DNA of 64,000 bases from Actinomadura_C alba (GCF_039530285.1 NZ_BAAAOK010000010.1:186001-250000), one strand, 5' to 3'. Positions 1 through 10,687 are shown, counted from the first letter of the stretch. Numbers and translations: made by a program. Notes: a model not told the origin generated them from the letters alone.

Positions 1-1
1 G

Positions 2-403
2 CACGATGCGGACCGGCCGGGCGAGTCGGTCCTGGAGGAGATCTACTACTTCGAGGTGTCCCGCGAGGGCATGGGCTACCAGCGGGTCTACGGCACCGAC
101 ACCCGCCCCATCGACGTGCTGGCCGAGGTCCGCACCGGCGACGTCGTGCTGATCCCGCACGGCTGGCACGGCCCCTCCATGGCGGTGCCGGGCTACGACC
201 TCTACTACCTGAACGTGATGGCCGGGCCGTCCGCCGAGCGGGCCTGGCGCATCTGCGACGACCCGGCCCACGCCTGGGTGCGGCGGGACTGGGCGGCGCA
301 GGAGATGGATCCCCGCCTGCCGCTGACCGGGACGGGCACGACGAAGGGCACGGCGACGGGCACGACCCCGAACACGACCACGACCACGGAGGGCGCCTCA
401 TGA
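2..403 (+). CDS. iolB: 5-deoxy-glucuronate isomerase, C-terminal part (cut by window start)
   Basis: Open from the first complete codon to TGA at 401-403, so the N-terminus lies outside the window. IolB converts 5-deoxy-D-glucuronate to 2-deoxy-5-keto-gluconate in cytoplasmic myo-inositol catabolism. The visible part carries the cupin features of the family: EEIYYFEV, the stretch VLIPHGWHGPS with metal-site histidines, and YDLYYLNVMAGP. The last ~30 residues are a Thr/Gly-rich tail of low complexity not typical of the family. The stop overlaps the iolD start in an ATGA, so the two are translationally coupled. Confidence 0.9.
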   Translation, partial: HDADRPGESVLEEIYYFEVSREGMGYQRVYGTDTRPIDVLAEVRTGDVVLIPHGWHGPSMAVPGYDLYYLNVMAGPSAERAWRICDDPAHAWVRRDWAAQEMDPRLPLTGTGTTKGTATGTTPNTTTTTEGAS

Positions 404-2304
404 GCACGCGACTGACGGTGGGACAGGCGATCGTGCGGTTCCTGGCCGCCCAGTGGTCCGAGCGCGACGGCGTGGAGCGGCGGTTCTTCGGCGGCTGTTT
501 CGGCATCTTCGGGCACGGCAACGTCGCGGGTCTCGGCCAGGGGCTGCTCGAGGCGGAGCGGACCGGCACCGCCGAACTGCCCTTCTACATGGCCCGCAAC
601 GAGCAGGCGATGGTGCACGCGGCGGTCGGCTACGCCCGCATGCACGATCGCCTGAGGGCCCTCGCCTGTACCTCCTCGATCGGCCCGGGCGCGACCAACA
701 TGGTGACCGGCGCCGCGCTGGCGACGATCAACCGGATCCCGGTACTGCTGCTGCCCGGCGACGTCTTCGCCACCCGGGCGGCCAACCCGGTGCTCCAGGA
801 GCTTGAGGACCCGCGCACGTACGACGTGTCGGTCAACGACGCGTTCCGGCCGGTGTCGAGGTTCTGGGACCGGATCACCCGGCCCGAGCAGCTGCCCTCG
901 GCGCTGCTCGCCGCCATGCGCGTGCTCACCGATCCGGCCGAGACCGGCGCGGTGACGCTCTCGCTGCCGCAGGACGTGCAGGCCGAGGCGTTCGACTGGC
1001 CGGACGAGCTGTTCGACCGGCGGGTGTGGCACGTCGGGCGGCCGGTTCCCGAACCGGCGGCGCTGGACAGGGCGGCCGAGCTGCTGCGCGGCGCGCGGCG
1101 GCCGCTGATCGTCGCGGGCGGCGGCGTCATCTACTCCGGCGCCACCGCCGAGCTCGCCGCCTTCGCCGAGAGCACCGGCATCCCGGTGGGCGAGACCCAG
1201 GCGGGCAAGGGCGCCCTGCCGTGGGACCACCCGTGCGCGGTGGGCGCCATCGGGGCGACCGGCACGACCGCCGCCAACGCGCTCGCCCGCGACGCCGACG
1301 TGGTGCTCGGCGTCGGCACCCGCTACAGCGACTTCACCACGGCCTCGCGGAGTGTGTTCGCCGACCCCGCGGTGCGCTTCGTCAACCTCAACGTCGCCGC
1401 CTTCGACGCCGCGAAGCACGGAGGCGTATCGCTGGTCGCCGACGCCCGCGCCGGGCTGGCCGCGCTGTCCGCCGCCCTGGACGGCCACCATGTCGAGGAG
1501 GGCCACCGCGAGCGGACCGGTCGGCTGGTCGCGTCGTGGAACGCGACCGTCGACCGGGCGTACGGCCTCGGGCACGGCCCGCTGCCCGCGCAGTCGGAGG
1601 TCCTCGGCGTCGTCAACGAGATCGCCGGACCCCGCGACGTGGTGGTGTGCGCGGCCGGATCGATGCCTGGTGACCTGCACAAGATGTGGCGGCCACGGGA
1701 CCCCAAGGGCTACCACGTGGAGTACGGCTTCTCCTGCATGGGCTACGAGATCGCGGGTGGCCTGGGCGTGAAGATGGCCGCTCTCGAGGAGGCCGCGGCG
1801 CACGGATCCGGCCCGGCCCGTGAGGTGTTCGTGCTGGTCGGCGACGGCTCCTACCTCATGATGGCGCAGGAGCTGGTCACGGCGGTGCAGGAGGGCGTCA
1901 AGCTCGTCGTCGTGCTCGTGCAGAACCACGGCTTCGCCTCCATCGGCAACCTCTCGGAGTCGGTGGGCGCGCAGCGGTTCGGCACCCGTTACCGGTACCG
2001 CTCCGAGGACACCGGCGGGCTCGACGGAGAGCTGCTGCCCGTCGACCTGGCCGCCAACGCGGCCAGCCTCGGTGCCGACGTCCTGCGCGCCGAGGGGATC
2101 GCCGAGCTGCGCGAAGCGCTGAGGGAGGCCACGGCGTCGTCGCGGACGACCGTCGTGCACGTCGAGACCGACCCGCTGGCGCCCGCGCCCGACAGCGACG
2201 CCTGGTGGGACGTGCCGGTGGCCGAGGTGTCGGAGCTGGACACGACCCGCGCGGCGCGGGCCCGCTACGACGAGGACAAGAAGGCCCAGCGCCACTATCT
2301 CTGA
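400..2304 (+). CDS. iolD: 3D-(3,5/4)-trihydroxycyclohexane-1,2-dione acylhydrolase
   Basis: A 634-residue thiamine-diphosphate enzyme that hydrolyses the ring of the diketo-inositol intermediate to 5-deoxy-glucuronate, the substrate of the gene just upstream. The three-domain acetolactate-synthase-like layout is visible: an N-terminal PYR domain with the catalytic-Glu region (FYMARNEQAMVHAAVGYARM), a central Rossmann-like domain, and a C-terminal PP domain with VGDGSYLMMAQE as the diphosphate/Mg site followed by QNHGFASIGNLSES. Length is normal. The ATG start lies in the ATGA overlap with iolB. The other iol genes must lie left of the window. Confidence 0.93.
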   Translation: MSTRLTVGQAIVRFLAAQWSERDGVERRFFGGCFGIFGHGNVAGLGQGLLEAERTGTAELPFYMARNEQAMVHAAVGYARMHDRLRALACTSSIGPGATNMVTGAALATINRIPVLLLPGDVFATRAANPVLQELEDPRTYDVSVNDAFRPVSRFWDRITRPEQLPSALLAAMRVLTDPAETGAVTLSLPQDVQAEAFDWPDELFDRRVWHVGRPVPEPAALDRAAELLRGARRPLIVAGGGVIYSGATAELAAFAESTGIPVGETQAGKGALPWDHPCAVGAIGATGTTAANALARDADVVLGVGTRYSDFTTASRSVFADPAVRFVNLNVAAFDAAKHGGVSLVADARAGLAALSAALDGHHVEEGHRERTGRLVASWNATVDRAYGLGHGPLPAQSEVLGVVNEIAGPRDVVVCAAGSMPGDLHKMWRPRDPKGYHVEYGFSCMGYEIAGGLGVKMAALEEAAAHGSGPAREVFVLVGDGSYLMMAQELVTAVQEGVKLVVVLVQNHGFASIGNLSESVGAQRFGTRYRYRSEDTGGLDGELLPVDLAANAASLGADVLRAEGIAELREALREATASSRTTVVHVETDPLAPAPDSDAWWDVPVAEVSELDTTRAARARYDEDKKAQRHYL

Positions 2305-2308
2305 GCGA

Positions 2309-2340
2309 AGCACCCCGGGGCCGCGAGCGCCCCGGGGCTA
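2309..2340. terminator. Terminator-like hairpin between convergent genes
   Basis: Two copies of CCCCGGGG (2313-2320 and 2330-2337) can pair over a 9-nt loop, extended by an outer AG/CT pair beyond a two-base bulge. It fills the 33-nt gap between the end of iolD and the end of the convergent TldE-like gene, so it could serve both strands. There is no U tract, as is common in actinobacteria. Confidence 0.5.
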
Positions 2341-3731
2341 GGACGCCTGGCTCACCGTCGACATGTTGAAGTCCGGGATCCGGATCGCCGGCATCGCGGC
2401 GCGGGTGAAGTAGTCCGACCACTCCCGGGGGAGGGTGCGCCGGGTCTCGCCGACCTCCGCCAGCCGGGACAGCAGGTCGACGGGGCTCTCGTTGAACCGG
2501 AAGTTGTTCACCTCGCCCACGACCTCGCCGTCCTCGACGAGATAGACCCCGTCACGGGTGAGCCCGGTGAGCAGCAGCGTCTGCGGGTCGACCTCCCGGA
2601 TGTACCACAGGCAGGTCAGGAGCAGTCCCCGTTCGGTGCGGGCGACCATCTCGTCGAGCGGGGCGCCGCCGGCCGGGCCGCTCATCAGCAGGTTGTCGAT
2701 CTCGGGAGTGAGCGGCAGGCCGGTGAGTGACGCGGAGTGCCGGCTCTGCAGCAGCGCGCTCAGCCTCCCGTTCGCGATCCAATCGGTCGGCCGGAGCGGT
2801 ACGCCGTTGTCGAACACCGAGGAGTCGCCGCCGGAGGCGTGGTTGATGGCGAACGGAGCGCACTCCAGCCCCTCGGCGCCGGGGTCGCTGTACAGCCGGA
2901 TCGGCAGGTTCGCCAGCGTCTCGCCCACCCGCGTGCCACCCGCGTCGCCGTTCCGCTCCCGCGCGCTGAAGACCGTACGGCCCTCGTGCGCCGCGCGGGC
3001 GCCGGCGGACCAGTACAGGTACGTCATCAGGTCGGCGACCGCGCTCGGCGGGAGGAGCGTCTCGTAGCGCCCGGCGGGGAGGGCCACGCGCCGCTTGCCC
3101 CAGTCGAGCCGGCGGGTCAGCTCGGCGGTGAGGGCCGTCACGTCGACATCGGTGAAGTCACGGGTGCTCACCCCGGTCCACGCCGAGCTCGACATGTCGC
3201 CGGTCTTGGCGTTGATCTCCACCTTGCCGGTCGGCTGGTCGTGCCGCAGCCGGAGGCCCGTGGACGAGCCCACGAAGGTCGAGGTCATCTCGTGATGCGC
3301 GAAGCCGTACAGCTTGCGGCCGGTCGAGGCGGCGGCCGCGAACGCCTCACCCAGCGCGGGGGCGAACCCGGCGAAGACGCCGATGGAGGTCTCGGCGGGC
3401 GTTCCCGTCCAGTCGCCGGCCTCGGCGCTCTCGGTGATCAGCGGGGCGGCGTCCTCGGCCGGCTCACTGTCGGCCGCGACCCGCTCGGCCGCCCGGACCA
3501 GGTCCTCGATCTGGTCGGGGCCGACCCCCGCCCGCGAGACCACGCCCGTGGACACGCCGTCGCCGGTGTTCCGCAGGGCGATGACCGTGAGCCGCCGGGA
3601 CCGGCTGACGCCGTTGGTGGTCAGCGTGTTGCCGGCCCAGCGCAGATTGGCCCCGCTCGACTCGTCGGCGATGACGATGCAGTCGTCGGCGCGCGACAGC
3701 GCGAGCGCCCTCTCCACCGACTCCTGAGGCG

Positions 3732-3735
<4 letters not shown>
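2338..3735 (-). CDS. TldE/PmbA-type subunit of TldD/TldE protease
   Basis: 465 residues of the PmbA/TldE family, the partner of the TldD metalloprotease, which degrades unfolded peptides and matures some peptide natural products in other bacteria. The typical N-terminal half (DDCIVIADESSGANLRWAGNTLT) and C-terminal barrel (GLTRDGVYLVEDGEVVGEVNNFRFNES) are present. It lacks the HExxxH zinc motif, as expected for the TldE subunit. The ATG overlaps the stop of tldD by 4 nt and a GGAGG lies 7 nt upstream inside tldD, so the pair is translationally coupled. Confidence 0.85.
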
Positions 3736-5231
<1,496 letters not shown>

Positions 5232-5237
5232 CAGGGC

Positions 5238-5243
5238 AACCTA
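5238..5243 (-). promoter_or_regulatory. -10 box of tldD, leaderless type
   Basis: TAGGTT on the minus strand, six bases (gccctg) before the GTG of tldD. This spacing puts the transcription start at or next to the start codon. Confidence 0.5.
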
Positions 5244-5351
5244 TCGCGCGTGATCCGTAGCACGTCGAACCGGCCGGAACCGCGCGGGGCGACAAGGCCG
5301 CCCGGCCGTTCTTGTCGGTCCGCCACATCTGGCTACCTGCTGGTAGCCCGA

Positions 5352-5404
5352 TACGCTCACCGAGGTCGAATCGGTGCGATGCGGTACGCGATGAGGTACG
5401 GAGG
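5352..5404 (+). promoter_or_regulatory. Promoter -10 and ribosome site of fabG
   Basis: TACGCT at 5352-5357 fits the TANNNT -10 pattern and would give a leader of about 48 nt. GGAGG at 5400-5404 sits 7 nt before the ATG at 5412, which decides that start against two upstream in-frame ATGs with no ribosome site. Confidence 0.5.
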
Positions 5405-5411
5405 TTCAGCG

Positions 5412-6170
5412 ATGAGTGGCGAGACCGGGGGCGGCGACCGCGCCGGTGGCCAGAGCGGATCGGTGCAGAGCAGATCGGTGCTCGTGACCGGGGGCAACCG
5501 GGGCATCGGGCTCGCCATCGCCCGGCAGCTGGCCGCCGCGGGCGACTCCGTGGCCGTCACCTATCGGTCCGGCGGCCCCCCCGAAGGGTTCTTCGGCGTC
5601 AAGTGCGACGTGACGAGCTCAGAGGACGTCGACGCCGCCTTCGGCAAGATCGAGGCCGAGCAGGGGCCGGTCGAGGTCCTGGTGGCCAACGCCGGGATGA
5701 CCAAGGACACGCTCCTAGCGATCATGAGCGAGGACGACTTCAGCTCGGTTCTCGACACCAACCTGACCGGTGCCTTCCGCGTCTCCAAGCGCGCGGTCAA
5801 GGGCATGATGCGCAAGCGCAAGGGGCGGATCATCCTGGTCTCCTCCGTCGTGGGCATGCTGGGCTCGGGTGGGCAGTCCAACTACGCCGCCTCCAAGGCG
5901 GGCATGGTCGGTTTCGCCCGTTCGCTGGCGCGCGAGCTCGGCTCGCGCAACATCACCGCCAACGTCGTCGCCCCCGGGTTCGTCGAGACCGACATGACCG
6001 CGGCGCTGGGCGAAGACCGGCACGCGGAGATCAAAAAGCACATCCCGCTGGGCCGCATCGCGACCGCCGATGAGATCGCCAAGGTCGTACGGTTCCTGGC
6101 GAGCGACGACGCCGCCTACATCACCGGGGCCGTGATCCCGGTCGACGGCGGCATGGGAATGGGGCACTGA
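5412..6170 (+). CDS. fabG: 3-oxoacyl-ACP reductase FabG (MabA-like)
   Basis: 252-residue short-chain dehydrogenase that reduces beta-ketoacyl-ACP with NADPH in type II fatty acid synthesis. It shows the TGGNRGIG cofactor loop, the NAG strand (VANAGM), catalytic Ser in ILVSSVVGM, YAASK with catalytic Tyr and Lys, and the C-terminal DGGMGMGH. It is followed one base later by the enoyl-ACP reductase gene, the same pairing as mabA-inhA of mycobacteria. An N-terminal extension of about 20 Gly/Ser-rich residues precedes the Rossmann fold. Confidence 0.93.
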   Translation: MSGETGGGDRAGGQSGSVQSRSVLVTGGNRGIGLAIARQLAAAGDSVAVTYRSGGPPEGFFGVKCDVTSSEDVDAAFGKIEAEQGPVEVLVANAGMTKDTLLAIMSEDDFSSVLDTNLTGAFRVSKRAVKGMMRKRKGRIILVSSVVGMLGSGGQSNYAASKAGMVGFARSLARELGSRNITANVVAPGFVETDMTAALGEDRHAEIKKHIPLGRIATADEIAKVVRFLASDDAAYITGAVIPVDGGMGMGH

Positions 6171-6171
6171 C

Positions 6172-6948
6172 GTGGGACTTCTCGACGGCAAGCGCATCCT
6201 CGTAACCGGCGTCCTCACCGACGCCTCCATCGGCTTCCACGTCGCGAGGATCGCGCAGGAGCAGGGTGCCGAGGTCGTGCTCACGGCCTTTCCCCGGCCG
6301 ACCCTGACGGCGCGCTACGCCAAGCGGCTGCCCTCCGGGCCGGACAACCCGCCGCCGGTGATCGAACTCGACGTGATGAACACCGAGCATCTCGACGGGC
6401 TCGCCGACCAGGTCCGGCGGCACGTCGACGGCCTCGACGGGGTTGTGCACGCGATCGGCTTCGCGCCGCAGACCGCACTCGGCGGCAACTTCCTGAACAC
6501 CTCGTGGGAGGACGTCTCCACGGCGATGGGCGTGTCGGCGTACTCGCTGAAGGCCCTCGCGATGGCCTGCCTGCCGCTGATGAAGGGCGGCGGCTCCGTC
6601 GTCGGACTGGACTTCGACGCGACCAAGGCGTGGCCTGTCTACGACTGGATGGGCGTGGCCAAGGCCGGCCTGGAGTCCTGCTCCCGCTACCTTGCCCGCT
6701 ACCTCGGCCCGGAGGGCATCCGGGTGAACCTGGTCGCGGCCGGGCCGCTCACCACCATGGCCGCCAAGAGCATCCCGGGTTTCGAGGAGTTCACCGAGCT
6801 CTGGCCCAAGACCGCCCCGCTCGGCTGGGACATCGCCGACGCAGAGCCGACCGCGCGCGCGTGCGTGGCGCTGCTGTCGGACTGGTTCCCGGCAACGACC
6901 GGCGAGATCGTGCACGTCGACGGCGGCGTGCACGCGATGGGGGCCTGA
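6172..6948 (+). CDS. fabI: Enoyl-ACP reductase (InhA/FabI family)
   Basis: 258 residues, GTG start one base after the fabG stop, so co-transcribed and probably coupled. It performs the NADH-dependent last step of the elongation cycle. The N-terminus MGLLDGKRILVTG, the Tyr-x6-Lys pair in YDWMGVAKAGLE, the glycine-rich SIGFHVA cofactor loop and the C-terminal ALLSDWFPATTGEIVHVDGG match the InhA branch. The residue aligning with InhA Ser94 is Ala (codon 94, GCG at 6451-6453, in VVHAIGF). Confidence 0.93.
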   Translation: MGLLDGKRILVTGVLTDASIGFHVARIAQEQGAEVVLTAFPRPTLTARYAKRLPSGPDNPPPVIELDVMNTEHLDGLADQVRRHVDGLDGVVHAIGFAPQTALGGNFLNTSWEDVSTAMGVSAYSLKALAMACLPLMKGGGSVVGLDFDATKAWPVYDWMGVAKAGLESCSRYLARYLGPEGIRVNLVAAGPLTTMAAKSIPGFEEFTELWPKTAPLGWDIADAEPTARACVALLSDWFPATTGEIVHVDGGVHAMGA

Positions 6949-6960
6949 CCGGCGCCCGAT

Positions 6961-6979
6961 CCGCGCCGGACCGGCGCGG
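6961..6979. terminator. Terminator-like hairpin between convergent genes
   Basis: CCGCGCC (6961-6967) pairs with GGCGCGG (6973-6979) over a five-base loop, in the 81-nt gap between fabI and the convergent RecD2-like gene. Confidence 0.4.
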
Positions 6980-7029
6980 GCCGGCCCGGCGAACGGGCGG
7001 CGGCCCCGCCGGTGGATCCCCGCGGCCGA

Positions 7030-8808
7030 TCAGCCGCGCAGCAGCCCGACGAGCCGGGTGCGCCGCCGCGAGCCCGGCGTATCGGGCGAGCCGACCGCGC
7101 GGGCGAGCGCGGGCCCGGCCGCCTGCACCACCGACAGGTGCCGGCGGGCCCGGGTGAAGGCGGTGACGACCATCGGCCGGGACAGCTGGCCGGCGGCCTC
7201 GGCCGGCAGGACCGCCACCACGGCGGGCCACCGCGTGCCGTGTGCCTGGGCCGCGGTGATCGCCCACCCGTGGCGGAGCCGCGGCAGCAGCGGTACCGGC
7301 ACCGTGACCGGGCCGGCCGCGAAGGCGACCTCCAGCTCGCGCTCGTCGGCGGCGGTGACCACGCCGGTCTCGCCCGTCGGTGCCTGTGCCAGCGCGCCGT
7401 AGACCACGACCCGGTCACCCACGTCGAAGCCGGCGTGCTCGCCCGGCCCGGGGTTGAGCCGGTCCTTCAGCGCCCGGTTGAGCGCCGCCGCGCCCGCGTC
7501 GCCGGACCAGGCGGGCGTGACGACCTGGACGTCCTCGACCGGGATGCCCAGCGCACGCGGGATCGAGTCGATGACGAGCTGCACCGCACGGTGGACCGCC
7601 TCGCCGTCTCCGCTCGCGGCCACGACCACGACCTCCCGCTCCGGCGAGTCGACCTCGGGTAGCTCGCCCCGCCCGACGGCGGCCGCGAGACGGCGGACGG
7701 CCCCGCCCTCCGCGCCGGTGGCCGGGTCCTCCGCGGCGTTCACGGAGACGACCGGGACCGTCTCGGACTCGGCCAGGTCGGCGAGGACGCGGCCGGGCCC
7801 GACGGGCGGCAGCACCGCGGGATCGCCGCACAACACCAGATGGGTCCCGTCCGCGCATGCCTCAACGAGAGCGGCGGCGAGCTCCACGTCGAGCGCGGAC
7901 GCCTCCTGCACGATCACGAGGTCGAAGTCCAGCGGCGCCTGCTCACCCCGGGCGAACGCGATGCCGCCCTCGACCTCCCGCGCGTCGAGCAGCCGGTGCA
8001 GCGGTTCGACCGTCGTCCCGGCGGGTACCGTGACGGCCGCGGTGGCGAGCGCGGTCGCGGTGGCGACCGCCACCCGCCGCCCTCCGGCGGCCGCGGCTCC
8101 CGCCAGCGCGGTGATCGCCGGCTCCACGTCCGCGGGGGATCCGGTCACGACGCTCACCCCGTACCGGACCGCGGCGGTCACGGCGGCTCCGTGCCCTCCC
8201 GCCGGACCGGCCGGCGCCGCCTCGAGCGCGGGCTCGTCGAGCAGCGGCTCCGCCGTCGCCGCGAGCCGTACGACCCCCTCGGCCACGGCCTCCTCGGCCA
8301 GTCCGTACCGCGCCGGAGCGAGGGTCTGCGGAGGTTCGGGCGGCTCGCCGTCCGGGGCACCGGCCGCTCCGAAGTCCGCCATGTCGTCGAAGTCCTCGGC
8401 CTCATCGGGCTCCTCGATGAAGGCCATCACCGCGGCCTCGTCGAGGGCCGCCTCCACCGCGCGCGGGGGATCGGGCACGCGCAGTTTCGCGAGCTCGGCC
8501 AGCACATCCGGCAGCGGCGTCGCTGTGTGCCCCGCACGGGCCGCGTTCATCAGCAGATGCGTCACCAGGGCACGGCACCGCCGCTCGTCGCCCGGCGTGG
8601 CCTCGGGGCCGAGCACGCGGCGGGCGAAGCCGTCGGCCTGCCCGGGCCCGACACCGGGGACGAGCAGCAGCCGCCAGGGGTCTTCGCGCAGCCGCGCGGC
8701 GGCGCTGTCGCCGAGGCGGGAGGTGACGCGGGCGACCTGGGCCGCCGGGACGCCCGTGGCCGCGAACAGTTCGGCGAGCTCAGACATCGGAGACGTCATC
8801 GAGGGCAT
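7030..8808 (-). CDS. RecD2-like helicase-fold protein with degenerate ATPase motifs
   Basis: 592 residues. The N-terminal ~60 residues look like the helix-hairpin-helix region of RecD2 (LLLVPGVGPGQADGFARRVLG), followed by an acidic linker and a superfamily 1 helicase fold. RecD-type landmarks are recognisable: CGDPAVLPPVGPGRVLADL, a C-terminal UvrD-like segment and TAFTRARRHLSVV. The Walker A position reads VVTGSPADVEP, with no GKT, and Walker B reads VIVQEAS instead of VIVDEAS, so ATP hydrolysis seems unlikely. Start at 8808 rather than the internal ATGs because AGGAG lies 7 nt upstream; it overlaps the aldo/keto reductase gene by 29 nt. Function unknown; perhaps a structural or DNA-binding role. 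Confidence 0.8.
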   Translation of the reverse strand: MPSMTSPMSELAELFAATGVPAAQVARVTSRLGDSAAARLREDPWRLLLVPGVGPGQADGFARRVLGPEATPGDERRCRALVTHLLMNAARAGHTATPLPDVLAELAKLRVPDPPRAVEAALDEAAVMAFIEEPDEAEDFDDMADFGAAGAPDGEPPEPPQTLAPARYGLAEEAVAEGVVRLAATAEPLLDEPALEAAPAGPAGGHGAAVTAAVRYGVSVVTGSPADVEPAITALAGAAAAGGRRVAVATATALATAAVTVPAGTTVEPLHRLLDAREVEGGIAFARGEQAPLDFDLVIVQEASALDVELAAALVEACADGTHLVLCGDPAVLPPVGPGRVLADLAESETVPVVSVNAAEDPATGAEGGAVRRLAAAVGRGELPEVDSPEREVVVVAASGDGEAVHRAVQLVIDSIPRALGIPVEDVQVVTPAWSGDAGAAALNRALKDRLNPGPGEHAGFDVGDRVVVYGALAQAPTGETGVVTAADERELEVAFAAGPVTVPVPLLPRLRHGWAITAAQAHGTRWPAVVAVLPAEAAGQLSRPMVVTAFTRARRHLSVVQAAGPALARAVGSPDTPGSRRRTRLVGLLRG

Positions 8809-9718
8809 CGCGGATCTCCTGGGGAAGGGTGAGCTGCTCGGTCTCCAGGATGCCGAGCAACTGGCCTGACGTACGGGCGCCGATGATGGGGGCCACCACC
8901 CCGGGCTGGTCGCGCACCCAGGAGAGGGCGACGGCCAGCGGGGAGACCCCGAGGCCGTCGGCGGCGGTCGCCACCGACTCCACGATGCGGCGGCTGTCCT
9001 CGCCGAGGTAGGGCTGGACGAACTCGGCGAAATGCGGGGTCGCCGCGCGTGAGTCGGCGGGGATGCCGGTGCGGTACTTGCCGCTGAGGACGCCCCGGCC
9101 GAGCGGCGACCACGGCAGAACGCCCACCCCCGCGTCGAGTGCCGCGGGTACGACGTCGCGCTCGATTTCGCGGTGCAACAGGGAGTACTCCACCTGGGTC
9201 GACACGATCGGTGCCCGGCCCGGCCAGGATCGCTGCCAGGTGGTCGCCTTGGCCAGCTGCCACGCCGCGTAGTTCGACACCCCCGCGTAGCGCGCCCGGC
9301 CCGAGGAGACCGCCTCGTCCAGCGCGGAGAGGGTCTCCTCGAGCGGGGTGGCGGGGTCGTAGACGTGCGGTTGCCAGAGGTCTACATGGTCGACCCCCAG
9401 CCGGTCGAGCGAGGCGTCCAGCGCGCCGAGCAGGTGGCGGCGGGACGCGTCATAGTGGCCGTCCGGCGTGATGGCGGCCTTGGTGGCGATGACCAGGTCG
9501 TCCCGGGGGACGACCTCGCGCAGGAGGTGGCCGATCAGCAGTTCGCTCTGGCCTTCGCTGTAGACGTCGGCGGTGTCGAGCAGCGTGCCGCCGGCGTCGA
9601 CGAACGCCGTGAGCTGGGCCGCCGCCTCACCGGTGTCGGTGTCACGTCCCCACGTCATCGTGCCCAGCCCGAGCCGCGAGACCGTGAGCCCGCTCCGCCC
9701 GAGGCGACGCTGCTTCAT
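8780..9718 (-). CDS. Aldo/keto reductase
   Basis: 312-residue TIM-barrel NADPH-dependent oxidoreductase. The catalytic tetrad is visible as Asp48 and Tyr53 (LLDTADVYSEG), Lys80 (VIATKAA) and His117 (LWQPHVYDP). The C-terminal GARTSGQLLGIL matches the NADP phosphate-binding site, typical of the potassium-channel-beta/YhdN-like branch. The physiological substrate cannot be told. First gene of a two-gene operon with the RecD2-like gene. Confidence 0.9.
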   Translation of the reverse strand: MKQRRLGRSGLTVSRLGLGTMTWGRDTDTGEAAAQLTAFVDAGGTLLDTADVYSEGQSELLIGHLLREVVPRDDLVIATKAAITPDGHYDASRRHLLGALDASLDRLGVDHVDLWQPHVYDPATPLEETLSALDEAVSSGRARYAGVSNYAAWQLAKATTWQRSWPGRAPIVSTQVEYSLLHREIERDVVPAALDAGVGVLPWSPLGRGVLSGKYRTGIPADSRAATPHFAEFVQPYLGEDSRRIVESVATAADGLGVSPLAVALSWVRDQPGVVAPIIGARTSGQLLGILETEQLTLPQEIRDALDDVSDV

Positions 9719-9726
9719 GGACGCGG

Positions 9727-9732
9727 AGGTTA
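9727..9732 (-). promoter_or_regulatory. -10 box of the aldo/keto reductase gene
   Basis: TAACCT on the minus strand, 8 nt before the ATG at 9718, with no ribosome site between; a probable leaderless start. Confidence 0.4.
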
Positions 9733-9855
9733 CCGGACGGCGCCGGCCGGCTCACCACGGGAGGCCGGGCAGGTCCTGGCGCACGAGCCGCCGCCGGGTC
9801 GCTACGCTTTGCCGCGGATGGCCACGTCCTGTAGCTGGAGGGGAAACCGCAAACC

Positions 9856-10674
9856 GTGAACTTCGTGGAAGCCACCGTGCTCGGGATCGTGCAGGGCCTG
9901 ACCGAGTTCCTGCCGATCTCGAGTTCGGGACATCTGCTGATCGTGCCGAAGTTCCTCGGCTGGGATGACCCGGGGTCGGCTTTCACGGCGGTGATCCAGC
10001 TCGGCACCATGGCGGCCGTCCTGATCTACTTCCGCAACGACCTGGCCCGGATCATCTCCACCTGGACCCGCAGCCTCTGGACGCGTGAGCTTCGCGCTCA
10101 CCGCGACGCGCGGATGGGCTGGTACATCGGCCTCGGCACGATACCGATCGGCGTGTGCGGGCTGGCGTTCAAGGACTTCATCGAGGATCCCGCGCGCAAC
10201 CTGTGGCTGAACGCGAGCTCGCTGATCGCCATGGGCCTGCTGCTCATGGTCTCGGAGTGGGCGGGCCGGCAGAAGCGTGAGGTCGACGACCTCACGCTCA
10301 AGGACGGACTGATCATCGGTGGGTTCCAGTGCCTCTCGCTGATCCCCGGATCGTCCCGGTCCGGCTCGACCATGACCGGAGCCCTGTTCCTCGGCTACAC
10401 CCGCGAGGCGGCGGCCCGGTACTCCTTCCTGCTGTCGGTGCCCGCGGTGGTGCTGTCGGGGCTGTTCGAGCTCCGCAAGGTCAGCGGCGGAGGGCTGGAG
10501 ATCGCCCCCACCGTGGTCGCGACGATCGTCTCGTTCGTCGTCGGCTACGCGGCCATCGCCTGGCTGCTGAAGTTCCTGGTGCGGCACTCGATGATGATCT
10601 TCGTTTACTACCGGGTCGCCCTGGGCGGGATCATCCTCGGGCTCCTCGCCGCCGGCGCCCTGTCCGCGACCTGA
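9856..10674 (+). CDS. uppP: Undecaprenyl-diphosphatase
   Basis: 272-residue polytopic membrane enzyme of the UppP/BacA family. It dephosphorylates undecaprenyl pyrophosphate to recycle the lipid carrier of peptidoglycan synthesis and can confer bacitracin tolerance. Both signature motifs are visible: GLTEFLPISSSGHL near residues 14-27 and LIPGSSRSGSTM near 160-172. The GTG start is preceded by GGAGGGG at 9837-9843, with somewhat long spacing, and by TACGCT at 9803-9808 as a possible -10 box. It ends 13 nt from the convergent corA. Confidence 0.94.
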   Translation: MNFVEATVLGIVQGLTEFLPISSSGHLLIVPKFLGWDDPGSAFTAVIQLGTMAAVLIYFRNDLARIISTWTRSLWTRELRAHRDARMGWYIGLGTIPIGVCGLAFKDFIEDPARNLWLNASSLIAMGLLLMVSEWAGRQKREVDDLTLKDGLIIGGFQCLSLIPGSSRSGSTMTGALFLGYTREAAARYSFLLSVPAVVLSGLFELRKVSGGGLEIAPTVVATIVSFVVGYAAIAWLLKFLVRHSMMIFVYYRVALGGIILGLLAAGALSAT

Positions 10675-10687
10675 CCGGCGCCCGCGG

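Noticed and set aside
205..2313. 702-codon minus-strand ORF opposite iolD
   Set aside because: Mirror ORF of a high-GC gene; iolD has all ThDP motifs on the plus strand.
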